A stretch of 64,000 bases of DNA from Corynespora cassiicola (Eukaryota; Ascomycota; Dothideomycetes; Pleosporales; Corynesporascaceae): assembly GCA_022059125.1 (NCBI GenBank), contig JAEUWY010000005.1, forward strand, positions 3,348,001-3,412,000. The letters are read 5' to 3'. Below are positions 37,021 through 48,175 of the stretch, one piece after another. A model generated the notes under the pieces. That model saw only the letters and a list, made by a program, of their open reading frames with translations. It had not been told where the DNA came from and did not search any database. The translations under genes and the position numbers were made by a program. Position 1 is the stretch's first letter. Each line of letters opens with the position of its first letter.

Positions 37021-38407
37021 GATTATGGTGGACAACCGTGCCGCACCGAGGATATCTATAGATCAAATCGAATAAAGTACGTTGTGACTCACGACGCCTA
37101 CGAAATAGAGGTGGAGGAGAACAACGGGCTGGAAAATAGGTAGAGCTCACGAGTGATAATCGGGTCAAAGCTTGACAGATGGGAGCACAAGTACTTATAG
37201 ATGAGTATGACATCCTGAGAGTGATATACGCCCAATGATACGCTCCGCCACCAGCGTTCGCAGTATAATCACAAGGGCGGCGTGCCTCGAGGCATTGGTC
37301 AGACACGGTCCCACACCACAGGGCTTGGTGGCTTGTCCTCCATACTATGCCTGGGTTGCCTAGGGCTGTAATGCTCAAGGAAGACCACAAGGGTAATTGT
37401 TGGTCTCAGCTCAACATCGAGTATCGGAAGTGTAAGCAATTGTGTGGTGCGTGATGGCTATGGACACCGCCTGGCTGTACGGCACAGCACCGAGTACCCA
37501 CATGGTCTGGTTTAGTATCCTGCAGTCTAGCCTATTGGATGGGTCCTCTAACAGCGCAGCCACAAAGAGATAGATTTGGGAGGATCCGCGGCTAGCTGAT
37601 GTGGTGGACCGAGTGTACATCTGAGTTGTAAGGCGTCCGATTGCTGGTGATGCCAATGGATCTGTGCTTTCTATGGGAGCACACCCTATACAAGAATCCA
37701 AACACAACATGCATCAGGCCTGGTAAAGCGCGGTACAAGTGCTTCCCGCTAGCAACAGGTAGAGTTGCTGAATGGCGGCCCGTGTGCGGCGAAGCTACAT
37801 ATTGAACAATTCTACCGGGCACACACCAAGCCGCCTTGCCGTTGGGCAGCCCGGCACGAGGACGGGTATCGAGGCTATGGTGGTGGGAGCGATGAGGTGA
37901 GATGGTATTTCGGGATATGGCCGAATACAGAAGTTGTGGATACTGTCGGTGCCTGTATGACCAGGCGGGGCAGAAATGACTAGCAGAAGAAGTAAGCAAC
38001 ACGGGTGGACTAAAGCACAGCTGAAGTTTGGTAGAAGTGCTGCAGGTACCATGCCTCCGACCGCTGCTCGGACGAAAGAGGGAGAAGGAGGCCGATAATC
38101 TGACCACGGCAGGGTTCGACCAGCCCCCAATGTGAGGCTTAGGGACGGTTCATCTCGGTTCTGCACAGCGTTCTCTGCTTACCCGAGCAGTTGCCAGAAA
38201 GACGTTGGTGGAGCAGATCTCTGCTAGGGTGCTGTGGAGGACAGGCGGATAGCTGAGCGAACGAATCGATGTGGACCCGCTCTCGACACGTGAACCGAAC
38301 GGGAGACGGAGGGCTTGGCGCAATCCCCGAGTTCAACCCCAGCATGACGACAACCCTCTCCTGAAACGCGCCCATCCTCAGCACCATGTAATCCCCATAA
38401 TCCTAAT
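37021..38407. other. Divergent intergenic region
   Basis: 1.4-kb head-to-head spacer between the MACPF-like gene (-) and DLT1 (+). No gene recognised; open frames such as 37592-38107 look spurious. Confidence 0.5.
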
Positions 38408-39754
38408 ATGCATATGCGCATCCCACTCTTCCGCATCTGGTACAGCACGACCTATACCGTCCTCTTTTTTGTCCTCATCATCTTGCTGGCCGTCACCCCC
38501 GGCGATACAATCTACCAGTCGATTCGCACAAAGGAGCTCCAGAAGCTCTTCGTTATCGGCGGCGCATATGTGCTTACTTTTCTCATCGTGCTGCTCATCT
38601 ACTCGACCCGTCTCTATACCAACAGAAGCGTCCTCCAGGCGATCCCCAAGCCGTACATACCCGTGGAAGATGGAGAGGTCGGCAAGCTCGTCCGGCGCAT
38701 GATCGTCAAGGCTCTGAGGAGAAGCGCAATTGTCGCCTGGGACTCAAGGCCCAGGGATGTACGGGACGAGGTGAGGACTGAGGACGACGAGAGCAGGCCG
38801 ACGACGGCAGCACGACACCACAAGAAGCGGAACCACATGCCCGAAGCAACCATCATACCCGTCTCTGCGAGGTCGCCGCCGTGGGGCCACGTCTCGCACC
38901 CGGGCTGGGCCTCCCCTTCGTCACCCGACCTGCCAAACCTACAGTACTGGAATGTAGTCACTGAACTCCCAAATTTGATCGAAGCCAAAGCCGTCTCTCT
39001 AGCGCCCCCCGATCCTGCCCTCGACGGAGCCCTGCGCGCAAACGACAACACGCCCATGCTCCCAGACGCCCAGATTGTCGCCTTCCTCCAGCGCCCGCGC
39101 ACCATGGGCCTCCGCGAATACTTTGGCCGTCTCGCCTCCTTTGGCCTGATCAGCCCGCCCGACCTCGCCGCCCGCTTCCTCGCCCAGTATGAGTACGCTC
39201 GCTTCTCCACGAAAGCGCTCACCGAGCCGGAGTTCCGCGACCTCATGGCCGTCTTTGCAGAGATACTCAACGGCATGACAGATCTGGATGAGGGTGTGGT
39301 TGAGGAGGCGCGCGCTGAGAGCCTGGCGCCCGACGACAGGAGCCTCGCTCCTTCCGAGACGTCGAGCAGCGCCAACGACAACGCCAGCTCCAGCTCCTCG
39401 TCCACGCACTCGGGCCTCCCCTTCCGCACCCCGCGACTCGACCGCCGGGCCTCCTTCTCCTCGAGCGAACAAGGCACTCGCAGCCCCCAGACGGTGCGCA
39501 CCGCGCCGTCGATGCCACGCAACCCCAGCTCGGGCGCGTACACGCTTCCCAGGACGCCGTCGGAGCGCTCCATGGCGTCGGCGTCGGCCACGGGCTCGGT
39601 GCGCATCGTCCGCCACCATCCCCAGCGCAGCCCTTCGACCATCTTGCCCAATTCCTCAACGTCGTCGTTGCGCTCGGCACGGTCCGTCGTGCGTCTCCAT
39701 CCGAGCCCGGGGCACGGCGATCTGCCATACCAATATCGCTTTGACGACGGATGA
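38408..39754 (+). CDS. DLT1: Defect-at-low-temperature protein 1 (Dlt1 family)
   Basis: 448-aa single-exon protein. The N-terminal third holds two transmembrane segments (YTVLFFVLIILLAVTP and LFVIGGAYVLTFLIVLLIYS) followed by the conserved TNRSVLQAIPKPYIPVEDGE and VGKLVRRMIVKALRRSAIVA, which I recognise as the Dlt1 signature. A middle region (LPNLQYWNVVTELPNLIEAK; LREYFGRLASFGLISPPDLA; YEYARFSTKALTEPEFRDLM) is also family-typical. The C-terminal 150 residues are Ser-rich and disordered. In yeast, loss of Dlt1 causes cold sensitivity; the molecular role is unknown. The start ATG 38408 is followed by MHMRIPLFRIWYSTT; the third codon (38414) is a second possible start. Confidence 0.88.
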   Translation: MHMRIPLFRIWYSTTYTVLFFVLIILLAVTPGDTIYQSIRTKELQKLFVIGGAYVLTFLIVLLIYSTRLYTNRSVLQAIPKPYIPVEDGEVGKLVRRMIVKALRRSAIVAWDSRPRDVRDEVRTEDDESRPTTAARHHKKRNHMPEATIIPVSARSPPWGHVSHPGWASPSSPDLPNLQYWNVVTELPNLIEAKAVSLAPPDPALDGALRANDNTPMLPDAQIVAFLQRPRTMGLREYFGRLASFGLISPPDLAARFLAQYEYARFSTKALTEPEFRDLMAVFAEILNGMTDLDEGVVEEARAESLAPDDRSLAPSETSSSANDNASSSSSSTHSGLPFRTPRLDRRASFSSSEQGTRSPQTVRTAPSMPRNPSSGAYTLPRTPSERSMASASATGSVRIVRHHPQRSPSTILPNSSTSSLRSARSVVRLHPSPGHGDLPYQYRFDDG

Positions 39755-41166
39755 ACGCAATGTCGGCCGACGATCCAATGAAGAAAAAGAAGCATCGGAG
39801 CACACGAGGACCCGGGGTTCCGCACCTATGGGCGGCTTTTTGCGCGCTGCATATTGTTCGTTGTCCGCTGTCCGTGGCGCGAGGCGTGTGGTGGCCCTGG
39901 ACCGCTTTGCCGCTGAGGCGTGGCCGTGGGCATTGTTGAGACAGACAGCACAAAGAGCACGACTTCCGGACAAGCAAGACAAAGAAGAAATATCCGGTGG
40001 CGCTGAATTCAGCACAAAGAAGCAGCAGCAGCAGCAGCAGCACGGTTGGCTCTTTAGCAGTTTGCCTATTGTGCTATCTAAACCGCCGTGGAAAGCTGCT
40101 GTTGCGGTACAGTGGGAACAGACACCACGATGGGCAAGAGGAAGAAGACCAGGGCGCCAGAGCAAGAGTCACGGACAAGTCATTTGCACGGGGACAAAGG
40201 AGGAGACGCAGATGCAGAGTTCGCAGAGATGAGCAGCGATGCCCAGAGGGCTCGTAATGTAGAGTTCATTGTAACGATAGCCTTTGATAGCGCAGGATCG
40301 GAGACAGACCGACTGACAGACTGAACCATCGTCGGTCCGATCCATGTCCTCTTCCGACTGTTTGTAATATTAGTGCTCGCCAGACCTGCTGGGAGTTTGC
40401 CATTCGATTTCGTCCTGTCGGCCCGGCATGCGCGCGTGATGACATTCTTGTTCTTCGCAAAAACATTTCGGACTTACCTCTCTTGGACGTATTCCATCAT
40501 TGCAGAGACTGTCCAGACGACAAGGGGAAGGGCAGCGTCGTCGTGGATAGAAGGGTATGCCTCTTCTGGCAGAGACGGACGGTCTCACGACACTGGTGTC
40601 ATCACTTCCAAGCAGTACACGGAGCATCATTCGTATCGTGGTTTGGCATTACTACCGAAAACTATCTCCCGAAGGGACGGTCACCACGATAACACGCATA
40701 ATGCGATACCCCACTGCTGAGAGCTCTGGCATCCAAGCGGCCGCCATGTCGAGTTCTCCATGCAAGTTTTCACACTCGCAACCCACTCCGCAATCATAAG
40801 CCACGGCCCCGCAATATCAATCTCGGTCTCGTCGTCGTCCAAATAATCGTACCAGGGAAAAAGGTGTAAGAAAGAAAGGTGCCGAACTCCACCTGTGAAG
40901 CAGCCAGTGATTATGCTTCCAGGACCTTGCCACCGACGAGGCAAGCGCAGGTCTAATCGTGTAAGGGGAGGGGAATATTTTCAGAATGGAGTAAGAAAGA
41001 CCACCCATCCCGCCGTGAAAGCCGTGACTCCATGCAATGCCGCAATAAAACAAATATTTTAGGGAATCTGGGATTGACGCTGAAGGATCGGCCGCATGCA
41101 GCACAGACGGTGGATGTTAAGCTAGCCGACTGTGACAGCACCGGTGGACCAATCGTGGTCGTGCGC
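39755..41166. other. Convergent intergenic region
   Basis: 1.4 kb between DLT1 (+) and the TBP gene (-), with a CAG/GCA triplet run at about 40021-40042. Antisense and sense frames across 39288-40232 are GC-driven and not called. Confidence 0.5.
40021..40042. repeat. (CAG)n microsatellite
   Basis: Seven CAG/AGC triplets in a row in non-coding DNA. Confidence 0.85.
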
Positions 41167-42012
41167 TTAGGACTTGCGGAAGTCCGACAGCACAGGGTAG
41201 ATGAGCTCAAAAGCTGTGTAGATCTCCTCACGGACCTTGGCGCCGGTAAGGACAATCTTGCCAGACACGAAGATGAGGAGCACAATCTTAGGCTTCATCA
41301 TGCGGTAAATGAGACCAGGGAAGAGCTCTGGCTCATAACTGCTGAAAGTGTGATGGCGCGAAGCAAGACCCTCGAGACGAATGGGGAACTTGATGTCACA
41401 AGAGCCCACAATGTTCTATACGCAATTAGTAAACCAGCTTGACCAAGCCGAGAGCACCAGGTGCATACCTGAATCTTGAAGTCGGTAAAGCGGGCATTAA
41501 AACCGAGCTTCTGGATGATACGAGCGTACTTGCGGCTGGCAAGTTTGCTGTCATCCTCAGACTTGGCACCAGTCACGACCATCTTGCCAGAGGCGAACAC
41601 GAGAGCCGTAGTCTTCGGCTCACGGATACGCATGATGACGGCAGCGAAACGCTTTGGGTTGTACTCGGCGTTCCTGGCGTGCAGAGCAATCGTCTTCAGG
41701 TCAAGGCGGGCCGACAGATTGACCGTGGCGACGATGTTCTGTAGCGTGGGAACGATACCCGAGGTGGTGGCATTGTTGTCCGGCGTGGCAGCTGGAGTCG
41801 CGACCCCGTTTGCGTTGCTGGCGTCACCCTGGGCGTTCTTCTCGGAGGAAGGAGGGGTGAGCTCTGCAGCGCTCGGGTACGAGAGCGAGCCCGGAGCGAC
41901 AAACTGATAAGGGAGATTAGAAAAGGGTTGGAAGAAATTTCATCCTCACACAATGACTTACGTTCTTTGCCTGCGCCGCGGTGGACGGGTGAGACAAGGG
42001 CATCTGATCCAT
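41167..42012 (-). CDS. SPT15: TATA-binding protein (TFIID subunit)
   Basis: General transcription factor that binds the TATA box for RNA polymerases I, II and III. Spliced 244 aa: exons 41962-42012, 41469-41903 and 41167-41415, introns between codons. A short variable N-terminus (about 65 aa) precedes the saddle made of two direct repeats: repeat 1 from [20 protein letters not shown] through [20 protein letters not shown] to [20 protein letters not shown], and repeat 2 from [18 protein letters not shown] through [20 protein letters not shown] to [15 protein letters not shown]. The repeat-1/repeat-2 boundary coincides with the last intron. Nearly invariant family, so the call is certain. Confidence 0.97.
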
Positions 42013-44328
42013 GATGGCTAACAGGAGCAGAGTAACTCTTTTATCAAGGATATGAAGTTAATAAGTGGCAGGCCTTGGGAGTAGCGTCAGAACCGAGAAC
42101 TTGCAAGGCCAGCGACAGGAGCAGCAGGGAGGACAGCGCGGGACAATCGGGGCCGGCTAGAGAGAGGAGAGTCTCACCGGAAGAGATGGACAATCGAATG
42201 TATCCCTACGAGCGCTGCCTTTTGGGGGTCGAGCCGACGAGCGATGGGTGGTCGCAGCGACGACGCGGGTGGCGGGGAATTAGTGAGGAGGGTGTGGAGA
42301 CCAAAAGCAAGACCCGCAAGCCTTTAGCAAGAGTGGTTGCAGGATGCGACGGGCGCGTCGGGCTGTGCGCGACCTGGACTCGGTATTGCAGTGGTGAGGC
42401 TGGCGCAAGGCTGCGCAGGTCGCTCCCGCACGTCTGAAAGAGTGGAAGTGCGCGTTTCCGCACACGCAATAAAACCCTGGGTATTAGTGTGAGTATGCGC
42501 TCGGACAAAAAGTCGTTAGTGCTGCGATGCCCACGACGTGAGGGTTGTGATGTGGATGTTGGCGGCGTGGTGGGAGAGACCGGCAAGCAAGACGAACGTG
42601 AAAGGGGAGCGGGTGCGCGGGCTACTTATAGTTCTGCTGCCTGTGCGCACGGGCCACGGGCCAAGCCACACTGGGGACCAGAAACTTCCAAGCGCGCCCC
42701 CCCCAGGGCCCCCGGGGCGCGAAAAGGGGGTCGCCCGTGTGCATGACTCAACATGCCACCGCATTTTTTTCAGCGCGACGGTACGCGTCCAGAACCCCTT
42801 GATGATGGGGTTGAGGATGAGGGTGAGGATGAGGATGGCCGCCGCCGCCGACGCCGCGGTGGGGTTGGCCGTGGTCGCGCTGGCCATGGGCCGTGGTGCG
42901 CGGCGGCTGGTGGGACGCTGCGGCCGCGCCGTGTCGCATCCTCGTGGCGGGCAGGCTGGCAGTCGCTGCGGTGCGCGGTGCGCGCTGCTCGCTGATGCTC
43001 CTGCTGCTGCCTGTTCGCCCCATGATGACGCCGCCGTCGGGCATCGCTCGCCCCGATGGCTCATCCCCGGCCAACCACTCACCTGGTCGCATCGCGCTGC
43101 CGCGGTGAGACGGCCTTTGACGGCGAAGACTTTTTTAACGTTAATCGCCACAACCTTCTCGCCCCTGCCGCTGTCCTGCCCGTCGCACCTTCCCTCGCCG
43201 CGGAGTGCTGTGTGCCAGCCCTGAGGCAGTCGACGCGCGCTCTGCAACGGCTGCGGCTGCGGCAGGTGGCAGCCGGCAGCCGGCAGCCGTCAAGCGTCGG
43301 GCGTCGGCCTCGCATCGAACTCCATCATCGCCGGCCGCGGTGAGGGGGAGGGGGAAGGGGAAGATTGACGAGGAATGACGAGATGCGGGCGCAGACAAAG
43401 GAAAAAAAAAGATATGACCAGGCAATTATTAGTACGCGACCAGGCTTAGCGCTGCTTTGTCTTTTCCCGGGCCAAGCCTACCGATGCGCCTGCCGCAGAC
43501 GCTGGCATGCGCTGCGCCGCTTTCTGCATCGTTGGTCGGCTCTGCGAGTAGGGGCTGTAGGGAGGCGGGCAGATGGCAAAAGTGAGGCCAAATGGTCGGG
43601 GATGGAGATGCAGGCGTTGGAAACTCGTCCGGAGACCTTGGTAATTCCAGTGTGCATCACGTGACGTGTGCTGACAAAGGGCCCACCGGTGGAAAGAGCG
43701 TCCACTCGATCCATGGTTGCGCTTATCCGTCGGCCTGGCTGCTCTGCAGGCGCGGTGGGGAGCTCCTGCCCGGCTGCTGCGTCCACGGCATCCACGGGCG
43801 TGCCCACCCCGGCCGGTGAAGGGCAATCAGGAAGTGGCCATGGGCTGGTGCAGCCCAGCCAACCATGCCCATTCCCAGCTGCCTGGCTGTGGGGTTGAAG
43901 TCACATCGTCAGCTTCACCCAAGCTCCCCAGGGCCTTGCCGTTGTCATCCAGCAAGGACCATGCCCTGAGCGCTTAGGCTATCAGCGCCAGCGGTTTCGT
44001 TTGGCGCACGGGGATGCGCTTAATCACACCCCCATTGTACACCACGGTCCATGGCTCGTGGAAACGGCTTCCATTCTCTTATCCAGCTTCACTCGGTGCA
44101 TGCATCTTCAAAGAAGTATTAGCCTGCGTCCAGTCTTGACCCTCTGCCACTCCCAAATACCTCCTGTCTTCCACGTCCTTTCCAAGTCCACCGACCTTTG
44201 TCCATGCCGCCAGCGGAGAAAGCTGACGTAATTCACAGACCTGTACCAGCCTTCGCCAATGGATAGAACCGCACTCCCAGGCACGTGCGTATCTTTTTGG
44301 AATTTCCATCGGTAGCCTCCTGACACCC
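42013..44328. other. 2.3-kb GC-rich spacer upstream of TBP
   Basis: No gene recognised. It contains TBP promoter and leader DNA, GC-rich simple sequence (a GGATGAG repeat near 42808-42840) and GGCAGCC-type short repeats near 43266-43290. Overlapping frames on both strands (for example 42516-43247) are judged spurious. Confidence 0.5.
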
Positions 44329-44862
44329 TCACTTCCTACCTGGACCCCCAGGCGTAGGAAACCAGGCGCATGGCGATGCTGCAAACGGCGACGATAGAAA
44401 AGGGCGTGTCGGGCTCGAATGTGCCGAGCTAGGCTCGACGAAAGGATCCTCGGGAGGGAGAGGGGAGAAGGGTGTGTTGATGTCGAACTGGCCAATTTCA
44501 AACCTGCCATCCGGTGATGACCCCTGCACTTGCAGCTTCGCGCTCTTGTACTTGTTCTCCGGTGTCTCTGGCACCGGTATGCGAGCTTTTGGCGGCATTG
44601 TGTCTACTGTGTCCTGTGCTGTGGTGGGAGAGGCCTGGGCGCCGTCTGCAGTGGCCACCGGGAGGCCATCGGAGAGCACGGCGAAGACTTCGTCAAGCGG
44701 CGTTTCCGATAGCGTCTCCAAGATTGGATCTGAGCTCTGCTGTTTGTCGAAAACGGCCTGGGTTGTGTCGATGCATTTGACGTCACCCATGATGATTGGC
44801 GGCGGCGAGGTGATATGTCCTGTCCGAGCGGTTAGCTCGACAGTACCTTGGAGGGACTCCAT
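44329..44862 (-). CDS. Hypothetical protein, 177 aa
   Basis: I do not recognise this ORF. It starts at an ATG (MESLQGTVELTARTGHI), is acidic and polar in the first 70 residues (IIMGDVKCIDTTQAVF; ETPLDEVFAVLSDGLP), then Pro/Ser-rich (KARIPVPETPENKYKSAK; FDINTPFSPLPPEDPFVEPS). No transmembrane segment or signal peptide. It may be spliced near its 3' end: a GTAGGAAGT donor-like site overlaps the last codons. Codon choice looks coding-like but no family is evident. Confidence 0.45.
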   Translation of the reverse strand: MESLQGTVELTARTGHITSPPPIIMGDVKCIDTTQAVFDKQQSSDPILETLSETPLDEVFAVLSDGLPVATADGAQASPTTAQDTVDTMPPKARIPVPETPENKYKSAKLQVQGSSPDGRFEIGQFDINTPFSPLPPEDPFVEPSSAHSSPTRPFLSSPFAASPCAWFPTPGGPGRK

Positions 44863-45179
44863 GGGCTTCAGGGATGCGAGTACTGCGGATACTGCCCGTG
44901 ATCCTAGAAAGAAATAGGAACGTAGCTTTGTAATTGATCGAAGTCACTTGTTCTGCTTCTCTTCGAAGAAGTTTTGCCTGGCTCGGTCTCACTCCTTCAC
45001 TTACTTGAATGATAGGTAACCTGTGCTCTTATCCCTCACTTACTTGCACCATAATCCGTGCAAACAGTCCTCACACAGTATTCACAATTCCGGATACCAA
45101 GTCCGGCCGATTAAGCACCTCGCCCTCCGTGAACCCATACAAACAAGCCCCTCCTACAAGTCGATACTGTTTCCCGGAT
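44863..45179. other. Short spacer
   Basis: 317 nt between two unrecognised minus-strand ORFs; nothing identified. Confidence 0.4.
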
Positions 45180-45479
45180 TTACATCTTCGAGATATCAGG
45201 GGAACATGACACCCCCGGCCAACGGATTGAGCGGGAGTAATTAAAGGTAGAAGTCCCGTAAGCCAGGTCAATGTGCCATTTGGGGTCACTGAGGCCACTC
45301 TCCACTGACCCCAAGACCTCCTCCTCCCTGGCTGGCAAGATGTTGCTTGGCAAAGCACACTGAAACATATCATCGTTCTCAGGCAGATAGTCTGAAGGAT
45401 CGATCCGCGGGGTATTCTCATCAGCCCTATCCTCTTCAATGTTCGCGTCTCGTAAGTGGATCTTCTGGATGGGAGCCAT
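45180..45479 (-). CDS. Hypothetical small protein, 99 aa (doubtful)
   Basis: ATG-initiated frame beginning MAPIQKIHLRDANIEEDRAD, acidic in its N-terminal half, with LPENDDMFQCALPSNILPAR and DPKWHIDLAYGTSTF further on. No recognised domain. The frame stays open upstream without an ATG, so it may instead be an exon or a gene remnant. Confidence 0.3.
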   Translation of the reverse strand: MAPIQKIHLRDANIEEDRADENTPRIDPSDYLPENDDMFQCALPSNILPAREEEVLGSVESGLSDPKWHIDLAYGTSTFNYSRSIRWPGVSCSPDISKM

Positions 45480-46102
45480 CTGATAGATGAAGAAGTCGAT
45501 TCGAGAACTATGTCCAAAATTGGGACAACACAATCTCCAGATGAGAATCAATAGTAGAATATTCTACGTCATTTGTGGCAGAGGTTGTTCACGGCGTAAA
45601 ATAGAAAGAGATCGGGCGATTCGAGTGGGAGGTGGGTTCTATCTTTCTTTAGCAACGTCGTCTCTAGTTTCATTTCCCGAAATTGTGTCAGAACACCCCG
45701 CGAGATCGACAAGCGAAACTCTATATAGAAAATGACCTCATTCTATACGAATTCCAGGGACTAACGATTGACAGAGACACTAGGCAAAACTCGCCGGTAC
45801 CGACGCTAGCACATGGCTAGACGCAGAACCGACCTCATTCGGCAAAAAACAGGCCCGGAAAATATTCAAATTATCGGTCGAGTCATTTGAGCATACCAAA
45901 ATGCTTCGATCCCGAAACCATCTACTCTAGCCCATTACGCCTGTCTCCACATGTCAGTACTTGCATATTCTACCCTGCTCGGTCCAGCGTCCTCTGTGAT
46001 GATGTTGAGTTATCCTAAGGCGTGAAATTTGCGGTAAACCAGAATCCTTGTCAACTAAAAGTTCTTGATAAGACATGTCAGCAACTAGGACTCTGGCACT
46101 CT
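45480..46102. other. Intergenic, AT-richer
   Basis: 0.6 kb between the doubtful ORF and the 3' end of the methyltransferase gene. No gene recognised. Confidence 0.5.
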
Positions 46103-47808
46103 CTATTCCAGCCTTGCTTTGCCAGCAGCCTTGCTCGCAGCCAAAGCACCAGTGAGCCCATATTGTGACGAAACGCCATTAATGCGCGGAGTGAAGTTCA
46201 AATTCTTGACAACGAGAATCTGGAAGCAAGCAGCGCTACCCTGCCGCGAGGCTATTGTAGACCAAGCGAGGAACAACTCCCAAATCTGCATGAAAAAAAA
46301 AGAAGTTTGTGTCAGCCAATATTTCGAGAGGGAAGCCATGTCCGTTGCGCAATATCTCACGTACCCTGTACCATCTTCCTCCAAACTTGGCTTCGATGGT
46401 TTCCCTGTTGCTAACCCAGTTGCGATACCACCTCCAGATTGTGCCAGAGTAGTGGACGCCCACCGTGTCGACGCTGTCCATGTCAGAATGTCCGACTCGC
46501 GGAAAGACAAAACCCCCAAACTCACCTCTTGACCTCGAAACCGGCCATTTCAAGGCTCCGAACGTAGTTCCAAAGCGGCGTCGACGCATCAGCCCCGCGG
46601 AAGATGTACTTGTTCAAGAACGAACCCCAAATGAAATCTTCGTACTGCCAGGCCTGTCGGAGTCCAGACAGTTGCACATACATGGAACCATCGTCTTCGA
46701 GCATATCGTAGCACTGGCGGAAGAACGTAGTAAGCCTCTTGACGCCAACATGCTCGCCCATCTCTAGCTGCGAGATCTTGTTGAATTTTTTGTCCCGTGG
46801 AATATCGCGATAGTCCATGCAAAGGATCTGGCTCTGCGTTTCCGGAATGCCGGCCTTCTGAAGGCCCTCGTTCCCCCATGCGGTTTGGTTTAGAGCCAAG
46901 GTGACGCCGGTTACTTTCGCGCCGTAGTTGACGCTCGCAAACTTTGCAAGTGTTCCCCATCCGCATCCGATGTCAAGGAGAGATTCGCCCTGGCGGAGCT
47001 CGAGTTTCTCGCACACAATCGCCATCTTGTTGTCTTGCATCTCCTCTAGCGTCTCTTCTCGGGTGGGGTCTGATATGATGCCGCTGGTGTATATCATGCG
47101 TGGTCCGAGGAAATAAGAATAATGATCATTGCCTTGATCGTAATTCGGCCGCACTTGCTCTAGATCCTGGTCGCGCGTGTGGAAGAGAACATCCAGGCCG
47201 AACGTGAAGAGAATGTATCGGCATAGGTCCCAAGTAAAAGCAAAGTTGGACCAATCATGTCGATATTCCATGATGTCGAGGCAATCCCCATTAAACGTCA
47301 CTCTGCCGTCGATGTACATTTCGCCAAAGGTGTGGATGGGGATTGTCTTCCTCCCATTCCATTTTGTCTTGTCAGCTTCGGACTTGAATGAGATGTAATG
47401 TTCGATGGGACGGCCCAGCAGCTCGAATTTCTCATCTGGTCGTGGACTGTGTCTGGATATCATGATCCAGAAACCTGCCAATAGGGGCAAAAGAGTGGAA
47501 AGACTTATAGCCAAGGTGATGATTAGACCACCACCCACGATTTGGGCGAGAATAACAGGGACTCCGATGAGTACGAGGAGTAGGAGGGTGTTGGAAAAAC
47601 CATCCCGCCCGGGCCCATCGGCAGGAAGAGGCGCATTGCGAATTGCAGGAGACTGGCTATGACATCAGCCATATCTGAGATGGAGAAGTTCGCAAAAGTC
47701 GTATTGACTTACGTTTGTGATCAAGTTCTGATTTTTTACGCTACTAGAAACAGTCGAGGGCTGACTTGGCAGAGCTGGGGACGATTTGAGATCGTTCTTC
47801 CCGTCCAT
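46103..47808 (-). CDS. Sphingolipid C9-methyltransferase
   Basis: Adds the C-9 methyl branch to the sphingoid base of fungal glucosylceramides, using SAM, at the ER membrane. Spliced 504 aa from exons 47713-47808, 46526-47652, 46365-46473 and 46103-46285. Two adjacent hydrophobic segments (TLLLLVLIGVPVILAQIVGG; ITLAISLSTLLPLLAGFWIM) follow a polar N-terminus. The catalytic part is cyclopropane-synthase-like: RPNYDQGNDHYSYFLGPRMI, the SAM loop LLDIGCGWGTLAKFA, GVTLALNQTAWG, MDYRDIP, and LEMGEHVGVKRLTTFF. The C-terminus has VDTVGVHYSGTIWRWYRNWV. The two-TM fungal architecture separates it from bacterial-type cyclopropane synthases. The next gene left to right is a Zn2Cys6 regulator on the same strand. 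Confidence 0.9.
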
Positions 47809-48175
47809 TTTCTTAGATGTCAAAGGAATGAACTCTTAGACAGTCAAAATTGAGAAGAGACGAAACGAATATATAGGCACACACCGCCACTCTGGATTGA
47901 GTTCCAACACTCGGATCCTCGCACTTCGCACAAGCCAACTTCCGCTGCATGCCGCGTCCTAATGGCCCCACAGCAACCAAGAGGGTCCCGGTTATCATAC
48001 GATCGGACCAATATGCAGGATCTATTCGGGACAACGAATTTAGATTAGTCCCCAAGTAGCCAAGAACCTGGCCCGCTTCAAAAAGGCTCTATTCCATACG
48101 AGACGCTGTAAAATGCCAGTTCTAATATGCACATGGAAATTACAGCTAGGTGTTCCGAAGAGGAATTCAAATATG
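47809..48175. other. Short intergenic spacer
   Basis: 367 nt holding the C9-methyltransferase promoter and the 3' end of the Zn2Cys6 gene. Confidence 0.6.

Noticed and set aside
38614..39825. 403-codon open frame antisense to DLT1
   Set aside because: Shadow of the DLT1 coding frame; no recognisable domain.
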